Source: Albifimbria verrucaria
Taxonomy: Eukaryota > Ascomycota > Sordariomycetes > Hypocreales > Stachybotryaceae
Direction of reading: 5' to 3'
NCBI GenBank assembly: GCA_020081605.1
Contig: JAHREC010000007.1
Span: 124,001 to 188,000, forward strand
Length of the DNA: 64,000 nucleotides
Of this stretch, positions 22,859-34,372 are shown piece by piece. The stretch's first letter is position 1; each line of letters starts with the position of its first letter. A program made the translations under genes and the position numbers. The notes under the pieces are model-generated. The model was not told the origin of the DNA. It saw only the letters and a list, made by a program, of their open reading frames with translations, and did no database searches.

Positions 22859-23389
22859 CTAATTGCAGCCGTCGGGTCTGTTTGAAAGGCACTGAGTAGC
22901 ACAAGTCCCTTGAAGTTCGGTATTCCTGGTCAAACCTGACTGGCCACGATCAGAAACGCAGCGATCGAGAACCAGCTGTGCAGCATTTGTCAAGCTTCCT
23001 TGTCGCAGGTTTTGGACTGGGGCGCTCCAGCTAATGCAGCATTGGGTGCCCGCAGAGTTGAGACAGATGGATCGAGGTGATAAAGAAAGTACCCTGTTGG
23101 GGTCGTTGCGTGTAATAGAGATCAATTGAGAGCATGGCCCAACAGCGGGTGCGTGCGAGCCATCACAATTAAATGTTCGGGAGCCACACGTTTGCCTGCT
23201 CTCCAAGACCGGAGTGAAAGCGGCCTCAGCAGAAGAGTCTGGTTCGGCCCCGTATACGGTCAACGTACCGCCGCCCTCCACCTCTTCGGTCAGGAGGACA
23301 ACAAGGTCGGTGGATTCACCGACCAACGGCATGGCTTCAGCCAGGAGAGCATACGAAATGTAAAGAAGAAGAGCCTTGGTGATGATCAT
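22859..23389 (-). CDS. Secreted cysteine-rich protein, 176 aa
   Basis: Intact single exon. ATG at 23389 opens MIITKALLLYISYALLAEA, a clear signal peptide, followed by an acidic propeptide-like stretch to about residue 62. The conserved-looking domain starts ESRQTCGSRTFNC, then PCSQLI, SICLNSAGTQCCISWSAPV, VLDRCVSDRGQSGL, and ends GTCATQCLSNRPDGCN with the stop at 22861-22859. The pattern CxxSWS ... C ... SGL ... CxxQCLSNRPxGC is one I associate with fungal secreted proteins annotated with a WD-like domain; that name is tentative. Nine cysteines in the domain suggest an extracellular disulphide-bonded fold. No enzymatic motif is visible. The neighbouring region is the regulator at 24095, transcribed in the same direction. 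Confidence 0.75.
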   Translation of the reverse strand: MIITKALLLYISYALLAEAMPLVGESTDLVVLLTEEVEGGGTLTVYGAEPDSSAEAAFTPVLESRQTCGSRTFNCDGSHAPAVGPCSQLISITRNDPNRVLSLSPRSICLNSAGTQCCISWSAPVQNLRQGSLTNAAQLVLDRCVSDRGQSGLTRNTELQGTCATQCLSNRPDGCN

Positions 23390-24094
23390 GTTGACTATGA
23401 TGGACCATTCCCTGTGTTAGACCCTGCTGACTTTGATCAAGACATATAAGCACTTACCTGAATAAGTGCGATCTTAAGTTGGTGATAATGTCAATTGCTG
23501 CTATGAGATCCTTGAGTGATTCTCTAAAGAACATTCTCACATCTTGAGGGTTTCCTCACATCTTTATATACCTTCTTGTCCATGAATCTTATCACTGCTA
23601 TCTACGGTCTCATAGAGTAAGCGACAGCAAGGGCCATAATATTCTGAACAATTGGAGTTGTCATCCCTGACTTGGTATTCCGTACTATTTTTCAATTCCC
23701 CACGGAGCACGTACTGGCACTAAGAACAGCGCGACAATGCCTAATTCTGGCCCACAATTGTCCGCAGCGTCCGCAACACGCGGGGCGCCCCGCACCCAAT
23801 AGGGGTCACTTCCACGTCAGTTAGTAAGCTAGCGTCCACCACCGCGTATGTGGCTGCTCTTCTCTTATGAGGCTTGTATCTGACTTCATCTTGGCCGATT
23901 CGTGCTTCTTATGGAGACTAGGACTAAACAGTCAGAGCGTGCATCGGTGGAGGTGGGCGTGATATATGTGAGATGTGATACGTTATACGCACAGGACCTC
24001 TATTTCATGCTTTGCGTCCGTTTGAGTGAACCTCAAGGCTGTGTATATCCACTTTTAAGCTGGAGTTGCCAACAAAACTGCCCATGGGATAAAC
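23390..24094. other. Intergenic
   Basis: Promoter of the secreted protein (an AT-rich TATATACC-like stretch near 23570 lies about 180 bases upstream of its ATG) and 3' flank of the regulator. The plus-strand frame 23902-24108 has no support. Confidence 0.45.
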
Positions 24095-25287
24095 TCAGCT
24101 ATCAGTAGGCGCACCCTTGCTTGCCGTCCACCGTTGAACTTTGTCTACTCCAGAAGAAATCAACATAATTGCATTGCCAAATTCATCAACGACACCAGGA
24201 TCCTCTTGGAGAAGGAGCTCGGTCACATCCAAGCTCTGCATAAAGAAGCGCTTCTTCGCAGAATCGGATCTCCTCTCCCAATCATATGCTGTAGTCGCAT
24301 CCCATAGCCCGTTCCCGAAAGTGCAGTACACCCCGGGACAGCATGTGTAGCCTTGAGTGATGGTTGTGTAGACACCATGGATAATGCTAGTAGTAAGCCA
24401 TGTCCGCCGGAGGCTCTCGCTAAGGATCCAGAGCCGCCAGGGCTCCATGGTGGCGTCCTTCTCATTGCCCGCGTTGACTCTTGCCACATCTGGTCATTCC
24501 AGATAAGCAGAGTCGCCAGGTGCAATTCGCCCTGGGCCCGCAGCCGGATGTTACCATCGAAGAGGCAGATGATTAGTAGCACGAGCAACGCCTGCACGCG
24601 GGCGAGGTGATCCATGAGCGTCGTAGACCCGAGCTCCAACGCCGACTCGACAGTGTTCTCTTCTATCAACTGGTGTAGGCGGTGCTCAATAATGCGGCGT
24701 ACCGTCGCATCGGTTGCTGGCGTCTTATGGAGATGGACAGAGATGGTCGAATATGCATCTTGCACCCATTTGGGCATGTGCACGCGATATAGGTAGCGGT
24801 GGATTAAGGGACAGTGATCATTTGTAACCCATAGTCGCAGCCAGTCCTGGATAGTAGATACAAAAGTGCTCAGGGTCTCTTCACCAAACAGCTCCGGTAT
24901 AGGCTGAGGAGGAAGGTGAGCAATTTCCCACGAGGCGTGCACTAGAAACCAATGGGCTACTTGAGAATGCACTTGCTCCTGTGTGGAAGAGTTCGATGGC
25001 TGGAGAGAAGCATTCGCGTTCCAAGTTGGGGATGACTCCAGATGCTGTGAAAGGCGAGCAATAGGGGATGTGAAGACGTCATCGTAACTCACCACGCCTG
25101 CTGACCAAGGCAAACCACCCTCCAATGCGCGTGCGGGCGGATAGAGGCACTGCAGCCCTCGCTGGTCGCACCGACGACAAGTGGGAACCTGTTTCGAGCA
25201 TTTGCGCTTGGCTCCGGTGCATGCGGTACAAGCTCTGCGCCAGACTGCCGGGGACGCACTCAAGGACAGTGTCTCGGCCTCTTGCAT
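24095..25287 (-). CDS. Zn2Cys6 transcription factor
   Basis: ATG at 25287; residues 19-46 hold the binuclear zinc cluster (ACTACTGAKRKCSKQ...TCRRC...GLQC, C-x2-C-x6-C-x6-C-x2-C-x6-C). A middle domain of fungal regulator type follows, with helices such as IIEHRLHQLIEEN and ARVQALLVLLIICLFDGN, and a C-terminal part with EPWRLWILSESLRRTWLTT typical of cluster regulators. About 400 residues. The frame changes once, in the CCC run 24470-24468 (one G short on the coding strand), joining MWQESTR to NEKDATMEPW. No intron is needed. It is nuclear by family. It lies head-to-head with the SDR at 25677, which makes it a candidate pathway-specific regulator of that gene; direct regulation is inferred from layout and promoter palindromes only. 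Confidence 0.88.
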
Positions 25288-25424
25288 GGTGTGCCCAGAG
25301 ACGTGATAGTCTGCTGGTGGCCTGCTGGTGGCCTACAGTTGGCAGTGTTGGATGAGGGACTGGATGGTGATGGCAGGGTGTTGTCTGAGGCTCCTCCTCG
25401 CTTATGAGGTGAGGGCGGATAAAA

Positions 25425-25440
25425 GCGGGTATTTTACCGC
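25425..25440. promoter_or_regulatory. GCGGG...CCGC palindrome, candidate Zn2Cys6 site
   Basis: GCGGGTATTTTACCGC, an inverted CGG/CCG pair in the shared promoter between the regulator and the SDR. Zn2Cys6 dimers bind inverted CGG triplets. The same element recurs at 25497-25509 and upstream of the second SDR. Confidence 0.55.
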
Positions 25441-25496
25441 CATCCCTCCGCCGCCCTCCAACAGCTTCGAACGGCGGGGCTACTTCCCGGAGAAAA

Positions 25497-25509
25497 GCGG
25501 GTATCCCGC
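25497..25509. promoter_or_regulatory. GCGGG...CCGC palindrome, second copy
   Basis: GCGGGTATCCCGC, near-perfect inverted repeat 168 bases upstream of the SDR start. A looser CGGCGGGGCTACTTCCCGG lies just before it at 25472-25490. Confidence 0.55.
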
Positions 25510-25676
25510 ATTGCTTACCATTGCCAGGGAGTGGGAAGAAGGACGTTTTGACGAGCTCATTCATGACTATAAATATGGTGCTTCTGGCCGTCTCCGACTC
25601 TGGAGGCATCATCTATTTAGACATTGCAAACCAGCATTAATTGCCTTTGAATCAATACCTTTCATAACTTCACATC

Positions 25677-26698
25677 ATGGCGCATTTCACAAAGATCTAC
25701 CGCCAAACCTCCTACCCGGCCATCTCGTCAGAAAATCCTTTAAACAGCCAAGTCGGCCGCACTGTTGTTATAGCAGGCGCATCCAGTGGTATAGGACGCT
25801 CAATCGCGCAGTCATTCGCCAAGGCCTCCGCTGCTCGTATTATTATGCTTGGTCGCACCGTATCGACTCTCACGGCGGCCGCCACAGCGCTGTCTAACGC
25901 CGAGGCTCGAGTCTGTGACATCTCATCCGAGTCTGACGTCCAAAATCTCTGGAAAGGATTCAGTGACGAAGGAATCCACGTCGATGTTCTAGTGCTCAAT
26001 GCGGCGTTGATCATTTCAGGAAGTTTGACCTCGAATATTAATGGCATCTGGGCATCATTTGAGACCACAGTGCTAGGGAATCTAAGGATGGCTCAACACT
26101 TCGTGGATCAAATGGGAGAAAGGAACGGCCATGTAAGACTGGTATTCCAACTTCAAGTCGGATTTATCATTAATTAACAAGAAAATAGGCTCTTATCAAC
26201 ATTTCGTCGTTCATGGCGCACTCAAATCCGGCCCCTGGCCAAGGAGCGTACTCGGCAAGCAAAGCCGCGGGTGCCTCACTTCTCCAGCATCTCGCTGAGG
26301 AAATATCTTCTAGCAAAGCAACAATCATCAATGTTCACCCTGGTGCCATCTTCACGGAGGCTGCTGATGCTCATGGTCTGACGAGGAGTTCCCTGCCCTG
26401 GGACGATGGTATGTTCCTTTGTCTCTCTTTTCCTGCGACTTTGCTGTGATTTTCTTACTCGCCTTAAATACTGATCGCATGTTCAGAGAATCTACCAGGT
26501 GATTACAGCGTCTGGGCTTCCACGCCTGCTGCATCGTTCCTACATGGCCGTTTTGTGTGGACAAATTGGGATGTAGAAGAGTTGATGCAGCGAAAGGCGG
26601 AAATAGAGGCTGACGAGGGTTTGTTGAAGATCGGTGTTCAAGGTGTAGAGCACGTAGACATTAGAAATATCTTCACTAAGGTTCCGGAAAGAAAGTAG
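25677..26698 (+). CDS. Short-chain dehydrogenase/reductase (SDR), copy 1
   Basis: Three exons: 25677-26132, 26189-26408 and 26487-26698. Introns start GTAAGA and GTATGT; the second is phase 1. The product is 295 residues. A Rossmann fold is shown by RTVVIAGASSGIG (TGxxxGIG-type cofactor loop), DVLVLNAAL (NAG-like block), SSFM and the catalytic YSASK. The C-terminus carries NLPGDYSVWAS...FLHGRFVWTNWDVEEL, shared with copy 2 at 58446. This NAD(P)-dependent oxidoreductase is probably cytosolic; the substrate is unknown. The frame is intact. It is transcribed away from the Zn2Cys6 gene, with about 390 bases between them holding two inverted CGG palindromes, so co-regulation is likely. No neighbouring pathway enzyme reveals the substrate. 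Confidence 0.92.
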
Positions 26699-27101
26699 TA
26701 ATCAAATAGATTACTTTGTATCCGATCTAGAGAGGTGAGGATAATAAATACGGAGGCGCAATATTTATAATTATGAACGTACACACACACATAGAATAGA
26801 ATAGCGAATGCAGGTTAGCGGCTTTTCGTTAAATGTGCGAGCTTTGTTCCAATTGCACAACTGGAGGAGAGGGAGCCGTAGGTCAGGTAAGGGGATCTTT
26901 GATGAATGCATGGGCATTTTCTCGCGTGCGGAAGTTATTGTTTATTTTGAAGGATTACATTATCGCTCATGCGAGGGTTGTAAGATTCAATTAAGTTTGT
27001 CTTCGCTTAGTCATGATCTCCATGGGTGGTCTGAATAATCAGATCACAAGCAAACGCCTCACTCTTTTTTTCACCGACGGCATAATCATAGTTTTGCTTA
27101 A
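26699..27101. other. Intergenic between SDR and NLR
   Basis: Contains a short ACACAC run near 26783 and otherwise nothing recognised. It serves as SDR terminator and NLR promoter. Confidence 0.5.
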
Positions 27102-30100
27102 ATGATCAGCACATTCCGACCTGCTAGTCGCAATGACTTCAAGGTTGCTATCATCTGCGCACTGCCGCGGGAATCAGATGCCGTCTCTTTACTCTTTGAC
27201 GAATTCTGGGATGAAGATGGCGACCCCTACGGCCGTGCAGCCGGTGACAACAACACGTACACGACGGGACGCATTGCGAACCATAATGTGGTCCTTGTAG
27301 TCCTTCCGGGAATAGGAAACACAGGAGTAGCAGGGGCCGCGGCTAGCATCCGCTCAAGTTACGGAAGCTTAACGCTAGCGTTGCTTGTCGGCATCTGCGG
27401 TGGCGTACCAATTGTCGATGGCGACGAGGCTCTGTTGGGAGATGTCATTATAAGCAAGTCATTAATACAGTATGACTTTGGCAGGCAATATACTGATAGT
27501 TTCGTGACTAAGCATACCATCGATGATGCTTTGGGTAGAGCCAACAGGGACATCCGTGGCCTCATTGCGAGCCTTGAGACTGAGCTAGGACAGGAAAGGC
27601 TTCACGACAAGGCTGCGCAGCACCTTAAACGCTTACAGGGCGCAGCCGTTCGCAAGAGAAGGCGTGCTAACTATCGATACCCTGGCCCTGCGGAAGACAA
27701 ACTTTTCTCTCCGGACTACCCCCACCGTCATAGAGAGGCGTGCGCTGTTTGCGCCAGTGAAGGCGCGGAATTCTGCGCAACTGCTACGCACACATCCTGC
27801 ATTGACCTTGGATGCGACGAGGGAAGGCTAATTGCCAGAGAACGCCTACGGGAAAAGCTCAGCATAGGTCCGGACGAGGCTCAATGTCCAGAAACTTTCA
27901 TCGGACGTGTTGCTTCCGGGAATACGGTGGTCAAGTCGGCCAAACATCGCGACCATATGGCGGCCAGACACGGTGTCATAGCTTTCGAGATGGAAGGCGC
28001 TGGGGCTTGGGATGAGATCCCTGTATCATCGTGAAAGGCATCTGCGACTACGCTGATAGCCACAAGAACAAAAGATGGCAAGATTTTGCTGCAGCAACAG
28101 CCGCGTCCGTGGCGAGGGCAATGCTGGAGCGGTACAACATTGGTGATGGCGCTGGCGGAGGCGTCTCAAGCGGCGCGACAGCAGCCATGAGTTCACCACC
28201 AACGACATCGACGACCTTTGGGACAATGGTAGGCCACACCATTATAGCGGGAACGGTCATCCACTCAGGCGGTACCGCCAACTTCAACGTCACAACGACG
28301 CCAGACAAGCACTACGAAGACGAAAAGGTGCGCGAGCTACTCCACGACCTGGCCTCCGACTATGAAGCGTACAAGGACATCAACCCGCGAAGGCTAGATG
28401 GCACTTGTGAGTGGTTCTTCAATGACCCAAGATTCTATAGCTGGCGCGATAGCAAGAATGCGGACTTGCTCTGGGTCTCTGCTCCGCCTGGCTGTGGCAA
28501 GTCAGTCCTAGCGCGGTCGCTGATCGACGAGGGCCGGCTTTCGAATGGTACTTCTATTGTGTTTGGCGTTTGTTACTTCTTTTTCAAAGATGGGGATACA
28601 CAAAGAATGACTGGTCATGGTGCAATCTCTGCGTTGCTACATCAACTCTTCTCGCGTGATCCAACCAGACAGCTTGTGCATTGTGCGCTACCCAGTCATA
28701 AGACCTACGGTGGTGGCTTGTCGCAGAACTATGCTGAATTGTGGCGCATACTGTCCGCTTGTGCCGAGTCACCGCACGCAGGGAGATCATTTGTGTCCTC
28801 GATGCCCTGGACGAGTGCACTGAGAAGGATAGAGCTCAGATCATGGACTCACTGGTTGACTTTTATATACGCAAGGCTAAATCCCGCTCCCGCTCCACCA
28901 AGCTGAAATTCTTAATCACGAGTCGTCCCTACGACAGCATAGAAGCGTTATTCGAGCAATTTTCGACTGCTACTGGGTATGCGCGTATTGATGCAGATGA
29001 TAAGTACGTTGAGATAAACCGGGAGATTGACCTTGTCATCGACGCCAAGATGCTGAATTTGGCCGGTACTTTCCGACCAGAGGATCGTTTGAAGATATCC
29101 GAGCGCCTCAAAGCCATGGAGAACCGGACCTACTTCTGGCTACACCTCACATTTAACATCATTGAACAAAAGCGAGCCAAATATGGCAAGCGCTCGATCA
29201 TAGAAAAACTGCTATCTGCCATACCAAACGAAGTGTCTGAGGCATACGAAAAGATTCTCAGCCGTAACCAAGACGAGGACCAAACTGAGACTCTCCTGCA
29301 ACTTATTCTTGCATCGTCAGTGCCCCTAGAGCTTGAAGAGGCAAACGTCGCGCTAACTGTTGCTCTGGAGTCGGACGGATTCGCGTCGTATCCAGATTTG
29401 ACTGACGAATTATGACCCAAAGAATCCTTCAAAAGTATCGTGAAGAATCTCTGCGGACTCTTTATCACTGTTCACAACTCCCGGCTGTTCCTCATCCACC
29501 AGACTGCTAGGAATTCCTCACCCATGCAGAACGACACGGAAAATGGAGAGGCCGCTTAAGTATACCAGAGTCGCACGCCAAGATGACATACTCCTGTATT
29601 CGCTTCCTATCGCTTCCAGAATATTCACCATCAAGTACAATTGCGCCCGGAGACGTTGATCTTTACCCGTTTTTATTATACGCAGCCCTATTCTGGCCAG
29701 ATCATTATAGCTCGCAGGGTAGCTCTGGGAAAAGTCAGCTCTTGAAAGATGCGCGGACACTTGCAAGTGTGTCCGGAGGCAAGACATGGCTTTGGGCCTT
29801 GATCTATCCCTTGCGTATCCACAGCTCTGTGGGTGGACCAACTGGGTCGACTGGTCCGACCTGACAATGGCAAGTTATTTTGGCCTGGGTCCAGTTGTTA
29901 CGGAGATCTTAGCCGAAGGAGATGCACAAATTGATGGCTCAGATGGTTACTGGGGCTCAGCTATAAACTCTGCAGCGGCTGCGGGCCGTATCGAGGTTGT
30001 TCAGATCCTTCTTGATCATCAGGCCAACACCGAGGTGCCAGGCAGAGTCTTCAAAACTGCCCTGTTGACTGCAGCAGGGATGGGTCAGGCAGCAGTCGTC

Positions 30101-31353
30101 AAACTACTCTTGGGTCGAGACAATGAGCTGCAGATCACCGAGCATATGATTGAGGTAGCGGCTGGCACTAACAGCGCCCGCGCTGACTCCTTAGCTCTGA
30201 TCCTAGAGCGAGCGGGGAGGAGGTCGAGATTACGAATGACATTTTTGAGGCTGCGGCGAGGAGTTATAACGGTCGAGAGACATTGGCATTACTTCTGGAA
30301 AAGTGTGGAAATGAGCTTCACGTTACGGACAACATTCTAGAGAACGCGGCAGGGAACTGGAACGGGAAGGATATATTGGGCTTACTTATCGAAAGGTGTG
30401 GAGACAAGGTACGAGTGACTGAGAAAATGGTTCTGGCGGCAGTTCGTAGCCAGTATGGGACGGATACAGTGAGGTTGCTCCTTGAAAAGCGCAGAGATGA
30501 AGTCCAGATCAACGACGATGTACTGAAGGCAGCTGCCAAGAATCTCTGGTGCGCGAGAGATATAGTAGCAGTCCTTTTGAACAGTTTAGGGAACAGCATC
30601 AGGATCCCTAGCGACATGATCAGAGCAACGGCGGCGGACGAGTCGGATCACCGGGGCAGGGATGTGCTAGCGTTACTTCTCGACACTCGGAGAGAGGAGG
30701 TCCAGAACACTCCTGACTTGCTCAAGACAGCGGTGGCAAACTACCAGAAGGGAAAAGAAATAACAGAAATGCTCTTGGACAAATTAGGGGACGAGATCCA
30801 GCTCACAGAAGAAGTGATCATGGCCTTAGCAACGCAGGGATCAGTAGACACAATGAAACTGCTTTTGCAAAGAAGAAGCAGTGACATTCAGATTACTGAA
30901 GATATTGTCGAGAGAATGGTAAGTGGAGGTCCTAGACCGAGAGATATGTTGGCATTACTTCTCGAGGTGCCAGGAATGGAGATCCCAATTACACATAATG
31001 TGGTCAAGATTGCAGCTGCCAACTGGAAAGGTGAGAAATTGATTCAAATCCTTCTCAAATGGCGGGGACACGAGATGGAGATTACACAAGAAGTAGTCAA
31101 AGCTGCCTCGGGAAACATGATCAACGGGATAGAAATTATGGTACTGCTACTTGAGAAACTGGGCGATGAGACTGAAATCACCGACGCTTTGATAAAATCT
31201 GCAGAAGGGAAATATCACTCGGCCGAGATCAAAGCATTGTTTCTCGAGAGGCGGAGGGGTATCATTCAGCCAACAGAAGACATAGCTTCGCTTGCGGCGA
31301 GTCGTGGGAAGCACGGCGCAGCTGAGTGGCTTAGGGAGAGAAGAGGTGATTGA
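27102..31353 (+). CDS. NLR-type protein: PNP_UDP - NACHT - degenerate repeat array
   Basis: About 1,400 residues, no introns. (1) Nucleoside phosphorylase-like domain, 27102 to about 28110: [73 protein letters not shown]. (2) Ser/Thr/Gly linker with [20 protein letters not shown], 28130-28310. (3) NACHT ATPase: [14 protein letters not shown], Walker [11 protein letters not shown] near 28480, Walker [10 protein letters not shown] near 28800, [10 protein letters not shown]. (4) From 30142, about 13 units of 32-35 residues. PNP-NACHT proteins belong to fungal allorecognition/innate immunity; nucleotide binding drives oligomerisation and the PNP domain is the effector. Frame breaks at 28019-28021, 28781-28783, 29510-29511, about 29795 and 30214-30217 are one base short. 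A TGA at 29413-29415 replaces an expected Trp. Confidence 0.88.
30142..31340 (+). repeat. About 13 protein repeats of 32-35 aa in the NLR C-terminus
   Basis: Each unit has the form (G)DE-x-I-T-x-(D/E)-(I/V)-(V/L)-x-x-A-A-x-x-(8)-(L/I)-x-x-L-L-L-E-(K/R). Examples are [20 protein letters not shown] and [15 protein letters not shown]. The units are ankyrin-like in length and helix content but lack the ankyrin TPLH motif; such repeats occur in other fungal NLRs and carry only DUF names. DNA identity between units is low, so this is not a recent expansion. Confidence 0.8.
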
Positions 31354-31510
31354 TAGAGCTACTTAATTATATTTGACGCTAGAGTATTAAAACATAAAAT
31401 TTAAATGTGTGCTTATATGTCATTAAACTTTCGGCTCTTAAGTATATTAAAACCATATTCTCTTCACTAAACATTCCCTTAATACTCTTTGAAATAAACA
31501 TAGTATAGAA

Positions 31511-33508
31511 TCATATACCTAAACCTCCATCAGCTATTTTGAAATGAATTTTTCTTTCACCTGTATAATCTATCTGGATAGTTATACGCCCAGCCAGTTG
31601 ATCCATGTGTGAAAGAGCTTCACGCTCTTCGGAGCTTTCTCCCTCTAAGGCATTTATAACATTTTGAATATCATAACATCGGAGCACAAGCGGCAGCGGA
31701 CTTGTCTTCCAAACGGGTATCTTAGACTTTGATGTGCTCAGGACAGTGAAACAGAACAACACCATCACACCAAGCCATAAACCTGCAGGGCCAACAATCC
31801 AAGCCCAGTCCACCTGTAAACATACACTATATTGCCATGCTGATCCTTTTATAGGTTGGCTGTACTCTCTGTGTCCATGCGTTCGGATATAACGCGTGAA
31901 GCCGTCTGCTAGATCATCGAACATATTCTGCACCTGAGAGAATGTAATTAAGCTTCCGTTATACAGTTTCTGTAGTTCCTGCGGCCCCATAAATGAAATG
32001 ACTCTTCGCGTATCCGAGCTTTCCTCTGATATAATGGTGCAGTTAACACTGCCTGTCATGAATCTTGATGATAACAAAAAGGTGTATAGTGAGGTGTCTG
32101 TGAGGCCACTCCATGCATAGGCGCAATCCTGCTTCATCAGCGACTGAGGAAAATCAGCGGGCTCGATGTCTTTAAGACGGCCCACAGACTCTATTTCAAA
32201 GTCCCCAATCTCATAAGCTACCCATCTTTTGTCCAGGTTAATCCCACGGTCTCCAAGTAATATTTTGTCTTTTGAGTTCACACATTCTGTGTCAAGCATT
32301 ATCCAGTTTGCGGCCGTGCCAACGCTCATTCACATCGGTGTGCGCCCAGTATGGAATGCTCTGCAAGTCCTTCAAGGTCGTTTTCTCTAATAATCGCTCA
32401 TGTACTTCTCCGTTCTGGACTGACGTCTCGTAGGTTCTTACGCAAGGGTAGAGCCTACAGCTCGCTGCACCATACCCCTACACCGCCAATCGTCTACCTC
32501 GGCATTCTGACAATGTTCCAGAGGCTCTCCGGATAATGGATTCAGATTGTTGACTGAGAATCCTGTTTGGCCAACTACAAGCTCGTATAAAGCTGTGCTT
32601 CCGTAAATCTGACTTGTCAGAAGATTAGTCCGCTCTCCATAGTTTTCCTGCATTTGCCACAAGTTGGACGTGTTCCAAGTAGAGTTAACTTGTGATTTAA
32701 TGTCACCAAAAGCTGGGCCTGTCTTATTGCAGAGCGATTTGATAGAGCTGCTTATCTTAGGAAGGTTTCGTGCCCTATCCTCACCAGTGGGCCTCATGGG
32801 GTCCAACCAATTACAGCTATAATTGAACGACATGGAAGACGATATATCTGTGCAAGAGCTGCAGTACGCGGCCGTTCTGAATCTGGGAAATGTGCAATTT
32901 CCTGTTGCACATTCACCCTTCAACGCCTCGGGCTTAGCGAAAGCGCTAGAAATAAGCTGTTGCTGTATTTCTTGTAAGGAAATCATCCCGGTGACTTTGC
33001 CTACGATGTTATCAAGATTCAGGAAGCTGGTTCTTGGTAGCGTCGCTAGGACTTGGTTCATAGGGACCAGGCAGCCTGCCGGCCGAATTAACTGCTGGGC
33101 GATTGGATCCATGACAATGGTAAGGATAGCCATCAATGCCGCTAGGCTGATGAAAGGATTCTGCAAAACACGGCTTCTCCAAAACCACGCTGCCGAGTCC
33201 AATCCACCTCTTCCAACATGTTGTACGCGTACCAAATCACGTAGTGAGCTTGGCCCAGTGCTAAGATTGACCCACCCTAGCTGCCCTACACATGAATTGA
33301 TGACATACGCGAGGCAGGCTTTAACAACAGTAATGTAAATGGAGAGCAATGAATTTGCAGATATAACTAGAGGCCACTCTGGGATGGGTCGTCCTTGCTG
33401 AGGCAGTAAGGTGGGCAGTATGATAAACAGAGAAGCCAAGCTGATTAGAGCAGCTATAGATTCGGACTTCCATGAACAGGACCGGAGAGGAGACTGATTC
33501 GGTAACAA
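31511..33508 (-). CDS. DUF3176 family membrane protein, frame broken
   Basis: Start at 33508. The N-terminal region has the DUF3176 signature: PIPEWPLVISANSLLSIYIT, LAYVINSCVGQLGWVNL, a DSAAWFWRS stretch and ISLAALMAILTIVMDPIAQQ, giving several membrane segments. A long extracellular part rich in Cys and N-glycosylation sites follows (GECATGNCTFPRF, YCSSCTDIS, FNYSCNWL). The C-terminal part has a last helix (WAWIVGPAGLWLGVMVLFCF) and a cytosolic tail with WKTSPLPLVLRC, stop at 31511. About 665 residues. Two frame breaks, at the CCCC run 32478-32475 and near 32312, separate the halves; the protein between them (RLYPCVRTYETSVQNGEV) continues smoothly. The biochemical role of this Ascomycota-specific family is unknown. 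Convergent with the NLR. Confidence 0.85.
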
Positions 33509-34372
33509 GAGCCTCGGGAGGATGAGACCTTCTCTGGGATTTTTCCGAAGACTAACGCCATAGCATCTCGAGCTTCAACTTAATCTTTGAACTCTTGATA
33601 CTTTCTGTGATCATTGAGGAACTTTGACGTGTCCTATGCAAAGAGACTAGAGAGTATGTGCTTCAGGATATTATATCTGGGGTGTTAAGGGGCTGGGGGT
33701 TCGAAGAGAAGCTGCGGCTGAGTATCTTGAGGATTTTTAGCACTCTATTCGTCTCATTGGTGCACGACTTCTCTCAGCTCCCTGAACCTCGTTGCATCAT
33801 TGGCAGGAAACTTGAGCACCTAATTATGATTTACATAGGCTGAATGCAAAATCTAAATTAATGAGACCATTGATTTGGGATCTGCGTTCCAAAAATAGAC
33901 AGATAGAGAAGCCTATAGCAAGCAATGAAACCACATCTTCTGCAAATGCATGCACGCATGAATGCTTTTTGCGTATTTAAGCGAAAAGGTGTGCTGGTGG
34001 TTGTTATAATACAGGCAGTCAACCTACCCTATCCACGAATGCCTATCTTGTAGTTTAGCTTGAATATGCACAAGGAGAAATCAGACTACCCGTTTTTATG
34101 TATTTTTTATCACCAATCGTTTAATGCGAGACAAATACCTATAAAGTACCTTTGCCGAAGAATACATATCGCTAGTTCTTATCTCGAAGGCAGGTGGGCG
34201 CTCTGATGATGAAGGGCAGTTACCGGCATCGACTAGCAATGCGAACACAACTATTGGACAGCTAACCATGAAGCGATAAAAACTCAGTGCCGTACTCATC
34301 TGAGCCTGACACAAATTCTCTACTAAAAATGGTAGCTTAACAATACGTCAAGATTCTTCTTTTAGCTTCTCC
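33509..34372. other. Intergenic
   Basis: Promoter of the DUF3176 gene and 3' flank of the CE12 gene. The minus-strand frame 34314-34096 could encode a short peptide with a hydrophobic stretch, but nothing supports it. Confidence 0.4.
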
